A stretch of 64,000 nt of DNA from Tenrec ecaudatus (GCF_050624435.1 NC_134541.1:6087983-6151982), one strand, 5' to 3'. Counted from the stretch's first letter, positions 1-10,960 are shown. A program made the numbers and translations. The notes: a model not told the origin generated them from the sequence alone.

Positions 1-1476
1 AGGATACACTCAGGCGAGAAGCCACATGTGTGTAAGGAGTGTGGGCAAGGATTTAGTCAAAAGTCATATCTAATCAAACATCAGAGGATCCACTCAGGGG
101 AGAAGCCACATGTGTGTATGGACTGTGGGCGAAGCTTTAGTCACAGGTTTACTCTGATCACACACCTGAGGACACACTCAGGGGAGAAGCCATATGTGTG
201 TAAGGAGTGTGCACGAGGTTTTAGCCAAAAGTCACATCTCATCAGACACCAGAGGACACACTCAGAAGAGAAGCCACATGTGTGTAAGGAGTGTGGGCGA
301 GGCTTCAGCCAAAAGTCATATCTCATTACACACCAGAGGACACACTCAGGAGAGAAGCCATACATGTGTATGGACTGTGGGCGAAGCTTTAGTCACAGAT
401 TATCTCTCATCAGACATCAGAGAACACACTCAGGAGAGAAGCCACACGTGTGCATGGACTGTGGGCAAAGCTTTAGTCACAGGTTAACTCTCATCAGACA
501 CCTGAGGACTCACTCTGGAGAAAAGCCATATGTGTGTAAGGAATGTGGACGAGGATTTAGCCAAAAGTCACATCTGATCACACACCTGAAGACACATTCA
601 GGGGACAAGCCACATGTGTGTCAGGAGTGTGGGCGAGGATTTAACCAAAAGTCACATCTCATCACACACCTGAGGACACATTCAGGGGAGAAGCCATATG
701 TGTGTAAGGAGTGTACACGAAGATTTAACCAAAAGGCACATCTTATCAGACATCAGAGGACACATTCAGGTGAGAAGCCACATAAATGCATGGACTGTGG
801 GCGAGGCTTTAACCAAAAGTCACATCTCATCACACACCTGAGGACACATTCAGGTGAAAAGCCTTATGTGTGCATGAGCTGTGGGCGAAGCTTTAGCCGC
901 AGGTTAACTCTCATGACACACCTGAGGACACACTCAGGAGAGAAGCCACATGTGTGCATGGACTGTGGACGAAGCTTTAGTCACAGGTTAACTCTCATCA
1001 GACACCTGAGGACTCACTCGGGAGAGAAACCATATGTGTGTAAGGAGTGTGGCCGAGGATTTACCTGCAAAACAAATCTTCTTATGCACCAGAGGACACA
1101 CTCAGGCGAGAAGCCACATGTGTGTAAGGAGTGTGGGCAAGGCTTTAGCATAAGGTCAGTTCTCATTATACACCAGAGGACACACTCAGGGGAGAAGCCA
1201 TACATGTGTAAGGAGTGTGGGCGAAGATTTAGCCACAGGTTGACACTCATCATACACCACAGGACACATTCTGGGGAGAAGCCTTATGTGTGTAAGGTGT
1301 GTACACGTGGATTTAGCCAAAAGTCAACTCTCACCACACACCTGAGGACACACTCCGGGGAAAAGCCATATGTGTGCAAGGAGTGTGCACGAAAATTTAA
1401 CCAAAAGTCAAATCTCATCAGACATCAGAAGACACACTCAGGAGAGAAGCCACATGTGTGTAAGGAGTGTGGGTGA
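1..1476 (+). CDS. C2H2 zinc-finger protein, terminal exon, 5' partial (ZNF343-like paralog)
   Basis: The reading frame is open from base 1, so the codon at 28 (GTG) is not a start; the gene begins outside the window. The translated part is 17 complete C2H2 fingers in 84-bp units (C-x2-C-x12-H-x3-H) joined by HSGEKP-type linkers, then a broken 18th finger ending at TGA 1474-1476. Fingers fall into two interleaved classes: [15 protein letters not shown]-like and [15 protein letters not shown]-like. Such proteins are nuclear DNA binders, usually with an N-terminal KRAB domain, which cannot be seen here. The finger style and the 3' UTR match the gene at 51.8-59.2 kb, so I infer a tandem ZNF343-like paralog. 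ZNF133 or PRDM9-type fingers are similar and cannot be excluded from fingers alone. Real coding sequence is very likely; the exact name is uncertain. Confidence 0.85.
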   Translation, partial: RIHSGEKPHVCKECGQGFSQKSYLIKHQRIHSGEKPHVCMDCGRSFSHRFTLITHLRTHSGEKPYVCKECARGFSQKSHLIRHQRTHSEEKPHVCKECGRGFSQKSYLITHQRTHSGEKPYMCMDCGRSFSHRLSLIRHQRTHSGEKPHVCMDCGQSFSHRLTLIRHLRTHSGEKPYVCKECGRGFSQKSHLITHLKTHSGDKPHVCQECGRGFNQKSHLITHLRTHSGEKPYVCKECTRRFNQKAHLIRHQRTHSGEKPHKCMDCGRGFNQKSHLITHLRTHSGEKPYVCMSCGRSFSRRLTLMTHLRTHSGEKPHVCMDCGRSFSHRLTLIRHLRTHSGEKPYVCKECGRGFTCKTNLLMHQRTHSGEKPHVCKECGQGFSIRSVLIIHQRTHSGEKPYMCKECGRRFSHRLTLIIHHRTHSGEKPYVCKVCTRGFSQKSTLTTHLRTHSGEKPYVCKECARKFNQKSNLIRHQKTHSGEKPHVCKECG

Positions 1477-2040
1477 GGCTTTAGCCAAAAGTCTTATCAC
1501 ACACCAAATGACACACTCAGGGGAGAAGTCATGTGTGTATATGAACTGTGGGTGAAGCTTTAGCCACAGGTTAACTCTAATCACACACTTGACATATTCA
1601 GGAGAGCAGCCACGTGTACATGAACTGTGGGTGAGGCTTTAACCACAGGTTAACTCATAACATGAGGACACTCAGAAGAAGAGCTGTATGTGTGTAAGTA
1701 GCATTCACAAGGATGTGGTGAAAAGTCACTACATCACAACCCTGAGGATACATGCAGGGAACAACCCATATGTGCGTAAGAAGTGTACATGAGTGTTTAA
1801 CCAAAAGTTACATCATCACACCAGGAGACACTTAGGAGGGAGCTGCATGTGTGTAATGAGTGTGGGCAAAGTTTTAGTAAAAAGTCAATTATATATCAGA
1901 GGGTACACTCGGGAGAAGTCACATCTGTATAAGGAGTTTGGGCAAAGCTTGAAGCTTAGCTGTAAGCAAAGGCTTATTAAGCATCAGCTGACTCTCCAGA
2001 GAAGCTCTTGTGTGTGCAGTGTAGTCAAGGCTTTTGACTA
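1477..2040 (+). pseudogene. Decayed zinc-finger units downstream of the stop
   Basis: About seven further 84-bp finger units can be followed in broken form: repeated traces of tgtgggtgaggcttta, HTGEKP-like linkers and CKE/CMNCG knuckles, but with several stops and small indels. The stop at 1474 sits where the other fingers carry the arginine codon CGA of CGRGF. A C-to-T change at that CpG explains the termination. The remaining units have since drifted and now form the proximal 3' UTR. Confidence 0.75.
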
Positions 2041-2545
2041 ATTAACTCCTCATGTACTGTAGACTAAAATTTTTGTGTGTAGAGAAAATAAGAATTTGCG
2101 ACAAAGGAAAACTTCACTGTGGACCAGAGATGACATTTATGTTGCAGAGAAGCATAGGGCAGGAAGAATGAAGTGCTGCAACACTGATCCGAACCTCCTG
2201 TTGCACCCAAAGACCCAGCGGGAGGATGACTGAGAAGGTAGTGTGTAAGGAGGAAACTTGATTCCAGTGATCTTTCTTGGCTGACTTAGGAGGACAAAAT
2301 GTTACCTCCACAAATCACCACTTCTCCCATTTCTGAGGCAGTTTCAGAAGTCTCCTGCTCTTTATGAGGGGAAGGTGTCAATAGTAACTAACTAGACTTG
2401 TTTTTACATTTTTTAACTAAATGGAATAGAAAATAATTTGAAGTCCAAGAATAGTTAACTTTTTAATTTTTATATAAGTTATACAAGTACTTGGTTGCCC
2501 TTTTGCTTTAAAATTTTTTCTTAATAAACCACGAGTTATTCTTTT
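2041..2545 (+). other. 3' UTR and polyadenylation signal of the first zinc-finger gene
   Basis: AATAAA lies at 2523-2528. This stretch aligns with the 3' UTR of the second zinc-finger gene: gaaggtgtcaatagtaact near 2372 corresponds to gaaggtgtcagtagtgact near 59521, and AATAAACCAC at 2523 to AATAAACCAC at 59728, followed in both by ggaattcaaattc. This is the best evidence that the two genes arose by tandem duplication. Confidence 0.7.
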
Positions 2546-2639
2546 GTCTTAAAGGATAAGAGGAATTCAAATTCACAGTTTCTTGAGTAAGTTCAGCCCT
2601 TTAGAAAAAAAAGACTATGTAATAAATTTTGAGTTCAGG

Positions 2640-2995
2640 CAAAGCAAGGGCTCCTACTTTTGTTTCTCTCAAGAAGTTCTTTGCATTTCCTAGTCTCTTC
2701 CCTCACCATATGAAGTTTGTAATTGATTATTCCATTTCTTAAAGAACAAAGTTGGAATTTGGCTCAGAATTCTGTTATATTTATAGATTGCTTTTGGTAG
2801 TATTGGCATTTGACAATATTAAGCCTTCCTATCCATGAACAATCCCATTTGTAGGTCTCAGTTTCTTTAAGTAACGATATGTAGTTTTCTTTGTATAGAC
2901 CTTTTGTTTCTTTGGTTACATTTATTCCTAAGTACTTCTTTTGTGTGGCTATTATAAATTCTATTGTTTTCTTGATATCTTTTTCAGAGGTCTCT
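2640..2995 (-). repeat. L1 LINE fragment (ORF2 interior)
   Basis: The minus-strand translation contains the L1 ORF2 signature YLGINVTKE, followed by KENY and WIGRLNIVK. Part of the element is deleted. Typical mammalian L1 relic. Confidence 0.75.
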
Positions 2996-3112
2996 TCACT
3001 GGTATACAGACTGAAACTTTACAGGAACAGAAAGGATTATCTTTCTCCCGTGGAGCAGCTGGTGGTTTCTACCTGCTGTTAGGTTGCAACCTAACATGTA
3101 ACCATTAGGCCA
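2996..3112 (-). repeat. AfroSINE fragment
   Basis: Reverse-oriented AfroSINE body (tctttctcccgtggagcagctggtgg) with the tRNA-like head (aacatgtaaccattaggccacc) at the right side. It abuts an RTE 3' end. Confidence 0.65.
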
Positions 3113-3290
3113 CCGATAAAGAGGAAGACCCTTGACAAGATGGGTTGACACAGTGGCTGAAAAAATAGGTTCAGGCATAAAAATTGTGAGAATGACACAA
3201 GACTGAGCAGTATTTTATTCTGTTGTATATAAGGTCACTATGAATTGGAATCAACTTGACAGCACCTAACAGCCACCATCTAGTCAGTTC
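3113..3290 (+). repeat. RTE LINE 3' end
   Basis: Contains the RTE C-terminal stretch aaagaggaagacccttgaca...gattgacacagtgg (KRGRP..RWVDTVA), followed by the shared RTE/AfroSINE tail (tcactatgaattggaatcaacttgacagcacctaacag). Confidence 0.7.
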
Positions 3291-3650
3291 AGGACGGTGA
3301 CCTAGCCCTTAGGGCCTTGCCTAGGTGAGTTCTTAATGGAAATTGGGATATAAGGGTAGCATAGTCAGGAATCAACCTGATTCCACCCCAAATACACTTA
3401 TACACTCAGATGCCAAGTACAGTGAGCAGTAGATTTGCAGCACTCACCGATACATGCAAACAGTTCACCGTAAATCCTGGGGCACTATTATGGCCTCATG
3501 CCCTAATGATAGTCTGTTTCCCTCATCGAAATGAAATAGCTGTCTGTCTTGTTTTGGTCCTGTTTAAGACAATAAATATTCTCAATTATATTTGAGATTT
3601 GGGATCTCTTGTCCCCTACAAGTTTCAGAACCAACCCTGAACTATGAGGA
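3291..3650 (+). repeat. LTR-like repeat family C (3' part)
   Basis: Ends with gtcctgtttaagacaataaat...atttgagatttggg. The same ending recurs at 16.9-17.1, 43.9-44.2 and 50.8-51.0 kb, so it is a dispersed family. The AATAAA just before a common terminus suggests an LTR, but I see no clean duplicated target site. Confidence 0.45.
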
Positions 3651-4462
3651 ATACTGGGTAGCAGGTAGTGCTTACTATCGGAGCACATTGCATCGTAGTA
3701 GTTCGCAATAACCTGGGAACCAAGTTACTAGGAAGGGTAAAACTGTTCAACTACAATGGGATTTTCACAAAAGGCTATCATGTCACTCATTATCCAACCC
3801 ACATTAGATTGTGATGAGTGCAGCCTCTATTCAAGATAACTGCTTCCTAGCACACAGTAGCCTCAGTGAGAACTTCATCCAGAAGTGGTGACTCACTAGC
3901 CTGAGTTAATAACCTATGAGCTCTGTCCTGTTGATTTTAGAGGCCTGAGCTATAAAGAACATGGAGGGAGGCAGGGAGACTGCTGACCATGGGAGTAGAC
4001 CCCACTTCAGGGACCCTTCTGTTATAGTCTACAAGAATTCAGGTGGCAGATGAGCTGTCACTCAGATCCACCACAGGTCAAATGAGGACTACTGCTGTAG
4101 TATATATACAAGATGCCTACTTCCTGACACAGCAGCCTCAGTCAACCATCCTCAGTGCTGTCCAGAAGGGGGAGCAAGCAGACCTGAGTCAACACCAAAG
4201 TGTTTCTCTCCTGGTACAGTGGCCTGAGCTATGGGGTGGTCAGGGGAACAAGAATAGTGATGGTTATAGGACCTGCCTCTAACAGGTGGAGGATCCTTTT
4301 GTGGTCATTTTCAATAGCCTTGCTGCAAAAAAAGTTCATGTAGAAGAGGTACTGGCAACTCTAAAGAACCCCAGGGAATTAGTTTGTTGATTGTAGGTGA
4401 GCACGTTGGGGTCCTGTCTATACAAGTAAAGGGATGGTGTTTAAAGTAGCAGATTTCCTTTT
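3651..4462. other. Interval without recognised gene
   Basis: I see no conserved coding sequence or named repeat here. Short reading frames (for example 4043-4282) have no recognisable similarity and no exon context. Confidence 0.5.
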
Positions 4463-4725
4463 TTTTAAAGATCATTTTATTGGGGGTTTGTACAACTTAT
4501 CAGAATCCATACAACCATTCATTGTGTCAGACAAATTTGTACATTTGTTGCCATCATTTTCAAAACATTTTCTTTCTACTTGATCCCTTGGTATCAGCTC
4601 CTCATTTTTTCCCCTCCCTCCCTCATGAACCCTTGATAATTTATTATTTTTTTCATGTCTTGCACTGACTGATGTCTCCCTTTACCCACTTTTCTATTGT
4701 CCATCCCCTGGGAGAGGGTTATAGG
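4463..4725 (-). repeat. L1 3' end, minus orientation
   Basis: Starts with the T-rich complement of a poly(A) tail and tttattgggggtttgtacaac, the signature that begins every young L1 3' end in this window, then cttgatcccttggtatcagctc. 5'-truncated. Confidence 0.75.
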
Positions 4726-4995
4726 AAGATCATTGTTATCAGAGAAGCAGATTATTTTGCTGAAACTACTTCCTAGTTCACAGCAAGCAGTGGCCCACAT
4801 ATCTGGTAGGAGAAGCAGCCATTTTAGGGTTAAAAAGAAACCACAAATCTCAAGTACAATTTAAGAAAACTATTAAATCTTAAACAGGAAAAGACAAGAT
4901 AAAAATACATTATCTAGATGAGTGAAAGTAATAGCATGACGTTATAGTGGTGCCCAAGGGTTCATGGGATTACTGGGATAAAAAAGGGGAAGGCA

Positions 4996-5542
4996 TGGTC
5001 TCCGACAGGAGACAGCCAGTCAGCGTGCAGTGTAGCAACAATGAAACAAACAACTTCCCTCTAATTCTTAAATGCTCCCCCCTCCCCACTATCGATCCCA
5101 ATTCTACTTTACAAATCTAGCTAGACCAGAGGATGTACACTGGTACAGATAGGAACTGGAAACAGAAATCAGGACAGATCTCTTCAGGAACAGTGGTGAC
5201 AGTGGCGATACTAGAGGGTGGAGGGAGGGTGGGGTAGAAAGGGAGAACCGATTACAAGGATCTACATATAACCTCCTCTCGGGGGGATGGACAACCTCCT
5301 CTCTGGGGGAAGGGAGATAGCGGATAGTGTAAGATATGACAAAATAATTTGTAAATTATCAAGGGTTCATGAGGAAGGGGGAACAGGGAGGGAGTGGGGA
5401 AAATGAGTGGATACTAAGGGCTTAAGTGGAGAGCAAATATTTTGAGAATGATGAGTGCAATGAATATACAAATGTGCTTTACACTTGATGTATGTGTGGA
5501 TTGTGTTGAGTTGTATGAACCCCCAATAAAATGATTTTTTTT
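4996..5542 (+). repeat. 5'-truncated L1 with target-site duplication
   Basis: L1 3' UTR of about 550 bp ending in cccccaataaaatg plus poly(A). It is flanked by aaaaaggggaaggca (4981-4995) and aaaaagggaaggca (5543-5556), a near-perfect duplicated target site typical of L1 retrotransposition. Confidence 0.8.
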
Positions 5543-5642
5543 AAAAAGGGAAGGCAAAGAGCACTCATAAAAATATGATTGGCAGCAGGTAATACATCTC
5601 AGTTACAGGTGGGATAACAAGTAGGAATAAGACTATAATCAG

Positions 5643-6140
5643 ATCCAGGGTGGATGATACCTTCAGGACCAAGGGTGTGAGGGGCGATGCTGGGAGAGTG
5701 GAGAGTGAGTGGGTTGGAAAGGGGGAACTGATTACAAGGATCCACATGTGACCTCCTCCCTGGGAGATGGACGGCAGAGAAGGGGGGGAAGGGAGACTCC
5801 GGATAGGGCAAGATATGACAAAATAACAATGTATAAATTACCAAGGGCACATGAGGGGGGGGGGAAAGGACCTGATGCAAAGGGCTTAAGTGGAGAGCAA
5901 ATGCTTTGAAAATGATTGGGGCAGGGAATGTGCAGATGTGCTTTATACAATTGATGTATGTATATGTGTGGATTGTGATAAGAGTTGTATGAGCCCCTAA
6001 TAAAATGTAAAAAAAAGAAAAGAGGAAAAAGAAAATGATTAGGGCAAAGAATGTACAGATGTGCTTTATACAATTGATGTATGTATATGTATGGATTGTG
6101 ATGAGTTGTATGAGCCCCTAATAAAATGTTTTTTCAAAAA
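5643..6140 (+). repeat. Two L1 3' ends stacked tail to tail
   Basis: One L1 3' end finishes at about 6013 with cccctaataaaatg plus a tail, and a second short L1 3' end (about 6030-6140) is appended in its tail. The pair as a whole is bracketed by aagactataatcag (5629-5642) and aagactgtaatcag (6141-6154). Confidence 0.7.
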
Positions 6141-6702
6141 AAGACTGTAATCAGGACACATTATGTTAGAAGAGCTTATAAGATTGGTCCAGGACCTTCT
6201 GACCAAAGCAGTCAGAACCTGACTCATGACTATGGGACCCTGCATGGTGAGCTCCATGAAGGACACACTGGCAATCCCCTAAAAGCTACTGCCCCTCCCT
6301 GAGATGGCTAGAAGAGGGTGGAGATAATCCACTTCCCAGTGCACTCTGCTTGAGAGCAAGACTGTTTAGCGTCCTTAGTTAATGATCACAAGGAATTCAA
6401 TGAAGGCTTAATCCACATGGGAACTCTGCAAATGGATTCTGCCTTTCACTTACCCCTAGCCTTCTGCAAACCAGGTACTTAAAATTTAAGGTCTAATACA
6501 ATCATCTTCTCTTACAACAGATTTTATTACTAACAATCCTTTATTATACACTTTAGTGTGCTGCTTTCTATCCAGACTTAGTTGACACCTCAGATGGCTT
6601 CTTGTTTGAAGACAAGCCCTTAAAACCCCAGAAGCTGTTCTCTATGATAACTGAGCACTACCCAATTTCTTCACTATACTTTGCTATAGCACTCATATCT
6701 TT

Positions 6703-6901
6703 TTTTTCAATTAATTTTTTAATAAATCATTTTATTGGGGCTCATACAACTCTTATCACAATCCATACATACATCAATTGAGTAAAGCACCCTTATACTT
6801 TCGTTGCCCTCATCATTCTCAAAATTCGCCTTCCACTTGGGTTCCTGGAATCAGCTCATTTTCCTTTTTTTCCTTCCTCTCCCTCCTTGCTCCCCTCTCC
6901 C
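6703..6901 (-). repeat. Short 5'-truncated L1 with exact 15-bp TSD
   Basis: An L1 3' end of about 200 bp in minus orientation, flanked by identical AGCACTCATATCTTT copies at 6688-6702 and 6902-6916. Confidence 0.85.
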
Positions 6902-7032
6902 AGCACTCATATCTTTAGTGACTACTTCGATAAAGTAAATGTTGATCAGGACCACATCATAAGAGTTGATTGTTCTCAGAGTTTACCATTAAGTGTAACC
7001 TAAAAAAAAATCTATGTAGATAATTCAAACTC

Positions 7033-7226
7033 ACTGCCATGAAGTCAATTCTGATTCTTGGCGACCCTATAAGACAGAGTGGAACTACCCCTGTGGGTTC
7101 CTGAGACCACCTTTTCACAAGAAAAGAAAGCCTCATCTTTCCCCCAAGGAGCAGCTGGTGATTTAGAACTGCTAACTTTATGCTTATCCACTAAGGTGTA
7201 TATATATATATATATATATATATATT
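7033..7226 (-). repeat. AfroSINE and adjoining (TA)n tract
   Basis: Reverse AfroSINE from actcactgccatgaagtcaa through the poly-pyrimidine body to ctaactttatgcttatccac. A TA microsatellite follows at about 7197-7226. Confidence 0.75.
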
Positions 7227-7379
7227 CCACATCATAGAGAGCATATCAGCTTTTTGAAAAACAATGTAAGTAGCTTCCATGTAGTATTTGGTAATCCTAA
7301 TCATAATATCATTAACCTAGCCAATAGTACAGATTCAAAATATGAGCGAGAAAAGGAAAATATGTCTTTATATTAATAT

Positions 7380-8013
7380 AATATATATAGTATAAACATG
7401 CCAAAGCCCATTTGTAGTTCACTGGACATCCCTTTACAGAAGGGTCTTGGGGAGGAGATTAGCCAGTCAGTGTGATGTAGCAAGGATGAAAAAATACAAC
7501 TTTCCTCTAGTTCCTAAATGCTAACTCCTCCCTCACTATCATGATCCCAATTCTACCTTACAAATCTGGCTAGACCAGAAGATGTACAATGGTACAGATA
7601 GGAGCTGGAAACAAGGTACAATGGTACAGATAGGAGCTGGAAACAAGCTGGAATCAAGGATGGATGATCCCTTTAGGACCAGTGGTGTGAGTGGTGATAC
7701 TAGGAGGGTGGGTTGGGAAGGGGGAACTGATTATAAGGATCTACATGTGACCTCCTCCCTAGGGGACAGATAACAGAAAAGTGGGTGAATGGAGACATAG
7801 GACAGGGAAAGATATTACAAAATATAAGTTATTGAGGGTTCATGAAGCAAGGGGTGCAGGGAGGGGGGTATAAATGAGCTGATGCCAGGGGCTTAGGTGG
7901 AAAGCAAATGTTTTGAAAATGAGGGCAATGAATGTACAAATGTGCTTTACACAATTGATGTCTGTATGGGTTGTGATAAGAGTTGTATGAGCCCCCAATA
8001 AAACGATTTAAAA
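7380..8013 (+). repeat. L1 3' UTR, plus orientation
   Basis: Runs from the cccatttgtagttcactggacatcc block to gagcccccaataaaacg plus poly(A). It contains a local duplication of acaatggtacagataggag near 7586 and 7619. Confidence 0.8.
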
Positions 8014-8213
8014 AAAGAAAATGAGAGACACAAGGCAACAATTTCAACAATATTTTTAAAAACCCAGATTTTCCCCCCAAAGTGATGTATTTAAATGTTT
8101 TTCACAAAACAACTATCACCTTTAAAGTATTCTCCATTACACTTAATTTGTCAAATCTGTAATTCCATTCTTGGAAGCATTTTTCAAACTCGTGTTTGGA
8201 TGGTTGGCAATAC

Positions 8214-8991
8214 TGTTAGGGTAGAGAAACGAAACCAGGACTCATATATACCATATATTCTTGTGTGTAAGCCAAGTTTTTCAGCACTTTTTAAATGCCA
8301 TTTTTGTGGTAAAATTCTGATATTCGGGTCAGCTTCTCCTCAAGTATATACGGTATATGAGGCTAGGTTTATAGAGCAAGAAGGAATATAACAGTTAATT
8401 AGTTCACACTGCTGGACAGAGGGTTTAGTTCAACTCCCAAGGAACAGTTAATATACTGCAAGTCCTTAAACTCACATTGGCTTCCAGGTCCAAGGTCAAG
8501 GAAGTAGGCAGCAGAGCCCTCCCTCGGGTAAGGCAGGCAACAAGGTGGGTCACCAACAGTAGCTCCAGAGCTTAGCAAAGCAGGTTCCTATGGGATATCA
8601 AATGCAAGCAACCTCAAGCTCATGAAGTACGCCACCAGCAGCGTGGCAAAGCAGGTCCTGAAGGAGCCTCAAGCTCTAGCCACAATCCACAGGCAGGCCT
8701 GGCCCACAGGTAGTGTAGCTCACAGGTTGAGGCAGCGAACTAGCTACAGTAGTAGCATGCTCCAACACACCCCATCACCAGAGAGCAAGGGGAGGGCGGT
8801 GGACCTTGAAGAGTCATTTATCTCTTTGCCCTCCACTCAAACCGTGACCTGATTAGTCCCACATGTTCCTCCATTGGAGCTTTGAACCATCAACTATGTG
8901 GTTATCAGTTCAGTGTTTACCTGACAGCGCCACCAGACTCCACATTCCCACATGTTCCTATTGGCCAGATTGGCACAATAAACCTATCACA
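8214..8991 (+). mobile_element. Solitary LTR (family B) inserted in the mariner
   Basis: Begins TGTTAGG and ends ATCACA with AATAAA about 12 bp before the end, as an LTR would. A related copy lies at 20285-21405. Removing it rejoins mariner sequence. The flanks aatac (8209-8213) and agcac (8992-8996) look like a diverged 5-bp target duplication. No retroviral gene is present. Confidence 0.65.
8249..8355. mobile_element. About 107-bp palindromic MITE inside the LTR
   Basis: The termini TACCATATATTC and (complemented) TACCGTATATAC form an inverted repeat beside TA dinucleotides. The related LTR at 20.3 kb lacks this segment. The structure resembles a TA-targeting MITE; I do not recognise the family by name. 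Confidence 0.55.
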
Positions 8992-9738
8992 AGCACCTCG
9001 CTTGTTTTTTTTCTTCACCTCTTCTACATCCTCAAATCTCTGTCCTTTCATGTCCCTCTTCATTTGAGAAAACAAAAAGGTCGCATGGAGCAAAGTCAAG
9101 TGAGTACAGTCCATGGGGCAAGAGAGGCGTGCTATTTTTTGCCAAAAATTGACACACTGAGATGATTGCATAAGCAGGTGCATTATTGCGGTGGCAGTTC
9201 CCCTGTCTACCACAAATCAGGCCTTTTTTGGTTGCATACAGTTAGACTATCTTCAGAACATCTAAATAGCTTGATTAACAGTCTGACCTGGTAGAACAAA
9301 CTTCAAATGCACTATGAGTTGACATTTTTGTCCATTCAGGAAGTTGGTGGACATCCAGAATGAGGTTTGTCATCAAATATTTCACTTTTCTAGAAATGAG
9401 AGAACCACTTGTACACTTGAGTGTTTCCCATAGTGCTGCTCTTGTAAGCTGTGTTCAACATCACAACAGTTTCTGCAGCATTTTTCCCCAAACAGGAAAC
9501 AAAATTTCATAGCCACATGCTATTCTCTTAAATTGTCCAGTACACAAAAAAAATGAGATTCAAGTAAAACTGCTTTTACGAAAATTCACTGTGACCAGAG
9601 AGAACCTTCCCAGGTGGTGCCACTAAGCGCACTAGGGGCAAGTTCTTCGATGCTTACCTAGCAAGAAAAATACATAGTGCGAAAGCTCTGCCAGCAGAGC
9701 TTTTCTCCTTTTTTCTTTTTTTTTGGGGGGGCCCCTCA

Positions 9739-10370
9739 TATGGTAGTCCCAAGTTGTCATTTCCTGGGCAACCACAAAAGCAAGATAGTTTAACAAATTA
9801 ATTATTTCAAAGCCCATTGCATTGGCATATCTGTCCTCTGCTCTTCACATTAGGGATTTTTGCATCCCTACCAAATGTTCACAAAACATGACATTGGGTC
9901 TCCAGTCAAAAATAGAAATAATATGTTAAAGGCTGAAGAATGCCAATTTTTGGAAGATTGAGTCACACCAAACCTAAGCATCAAAGGCAAAAGGACAGAT
10001 AAGAACAAGTACACTTCACAGCTGAGAAAACAGACAATAAGGTTTCTGAGAGCCACAAAATAGCGGTTCCTAATTTCAAGAGTGCTCACCTTTGCTGCAA
10101 TCATGAGATATATATGGGAAGCACCTCTTTCCCTGGCTATACCTTCCTTGAACCCCCAGAGATATCGCTGGGGTCGTGACTGAGACTGCCATTTCTCTTA
10201 CGGTACAAAGGAGTCCCAAGATTTCAGATATAATTTAAGGAGAGACTAGACAAATACAAGACAAAGACACATCAGGATAAGGTCATTTTGACATCCAAGG
10301 GTGTGCTGAGATGCAGAGATTTGAAGGACAGGGAGGACAAGAGAAACAATCTCAAAAGCATGCCTGGCAG
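9739..10370. other. Interval without recognised gene
   Basis: AT-rich sequence with short unrelated reading frames. I recognise no repeat, exon or RNA gene. Confidence 0.45.
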
Positions 10371-10960
10371 CTGATCAACACATCACAGTTACAGGTGGGA
10401 CTATAGAAGGAGAACAGGAACATGACTGGGACATACTCAGAAGAGTTTGCAAGACATGACCCAGGACTATGCAATTCTAAGATGATCTCCATCAAGGACA
10501 CACCCCGGAAGTCCCCAGTGGAGACTGCCTCTCTGTAGGCTAGCTAGGAGGGTGGAGATAGTCACTTTCCCGCATACAGTAAAGATGTTTGTAGCATCCA
10601 TGGTTAATGGTCAGAGCCCTGGTGGAATAGTGGTTACACATTGGGCTGTGATCCTTTTACTTACAAAAGAGTGACAGTCTTGGTAACTCACAGGGGCCAC
10701 TTCTACGAGTCAGCATCTGCTCAGTGGCAGTGATTTTGGGTGGTGGTGGTCTGTTTTTGAGTTAATGAGCAGAAGGAAATCAATGAAGGCTTCTGCAGTG
10801 GATTTTGGACTTTCACTGTCATCCCGTGCCGTCCACAAACCAAGTCCTCAGAATACGTGGATATTGAAAGAAGTGATTTTTCTGCTGTACGCAACTGGTT
10901 GTAGATTCACTCATCCTTGCCTACTTCTAGTGCCCTGCTGTTTTCCTTTACTACTCAATG
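10371..10960 (-). repeat. L1 3' UTR fragment, minus orientation
   Basis: Carries atcacagttacaggtggga, gatctccatcaaggacacacc and atcaatgaaggcttctgcag, the same series seen at 5.6-6.5 and 37.7-38.1 kb. An AfroSINE is inserted within it. Confidence 0.65.
10615..10760 (+). repeat. AfroSINE with TSD
   Basis: Starts agccctggtggaatagtggtta (a tRNA-like A box region) and ends in the gagtcagcatctgctcagtggcag tail. Flanks gttaatggtcag (10603-10614) and gttaatgagcag (10761-10772) are the target duplication. Confidence 0.85.

Larger units (their letters stand above)
5557..7020 (-). repeat. Older L1 3' UTR, interrupted by younger L1s
   Basis: The recurring minus-orientation L1 3' UTR (gtccaggacct, tccctgagatggctag, caatgaaggctta, ccttctgcaaacc, aagacaagcccttaaaacccc) runs through this region. 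It is interrupted at 5643-6140 and 6703-6901 by younger L1 insertions. The same host sequence recurs at 10.4, 28, 35.7 and 37.7 kb. Confidence 0.65.
8048..9738 (-). mobile_element. Mariner (Tc1/mariner) DNA transposon relic, split by an LTR
   Basis: Reverse-oriented mariner copy: it aligns along its length with the plus-strand relic at 60613-61631 (for example gggaaggttctctctggtcacagtg, and the transposase stretch for FCFLFGEKCCRNCCDVEHS-type sequence). The 3' part (8048-8213) and the remainder (8992-9738) are separated by an inserted LTR. Multiple stops and frameshifts make the transposase non-functional. Confidence 0.75.

Noticed and set aside
28-30. GTG at 28 as the start of the first zinc-finger protein
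   Set aside because: The frame is open to base 1 with in-frame finger linker residues ([10 protein letters not shown]), so the gene starts outside the window.
141-1253. Antisense and shifted frames across the zinc-finger array
   Set aside because: They mirror the 84-bp repeat of the real frame and have no independent signature. The same holds for frames overlapping 57836-59197.
28-2040. Regular repeats suggesting a CRISPR array
   Set aside because: The 84-bp periodicity is translated C2H2 fingers, there are no unique spacers, and the DNA is mammalian.
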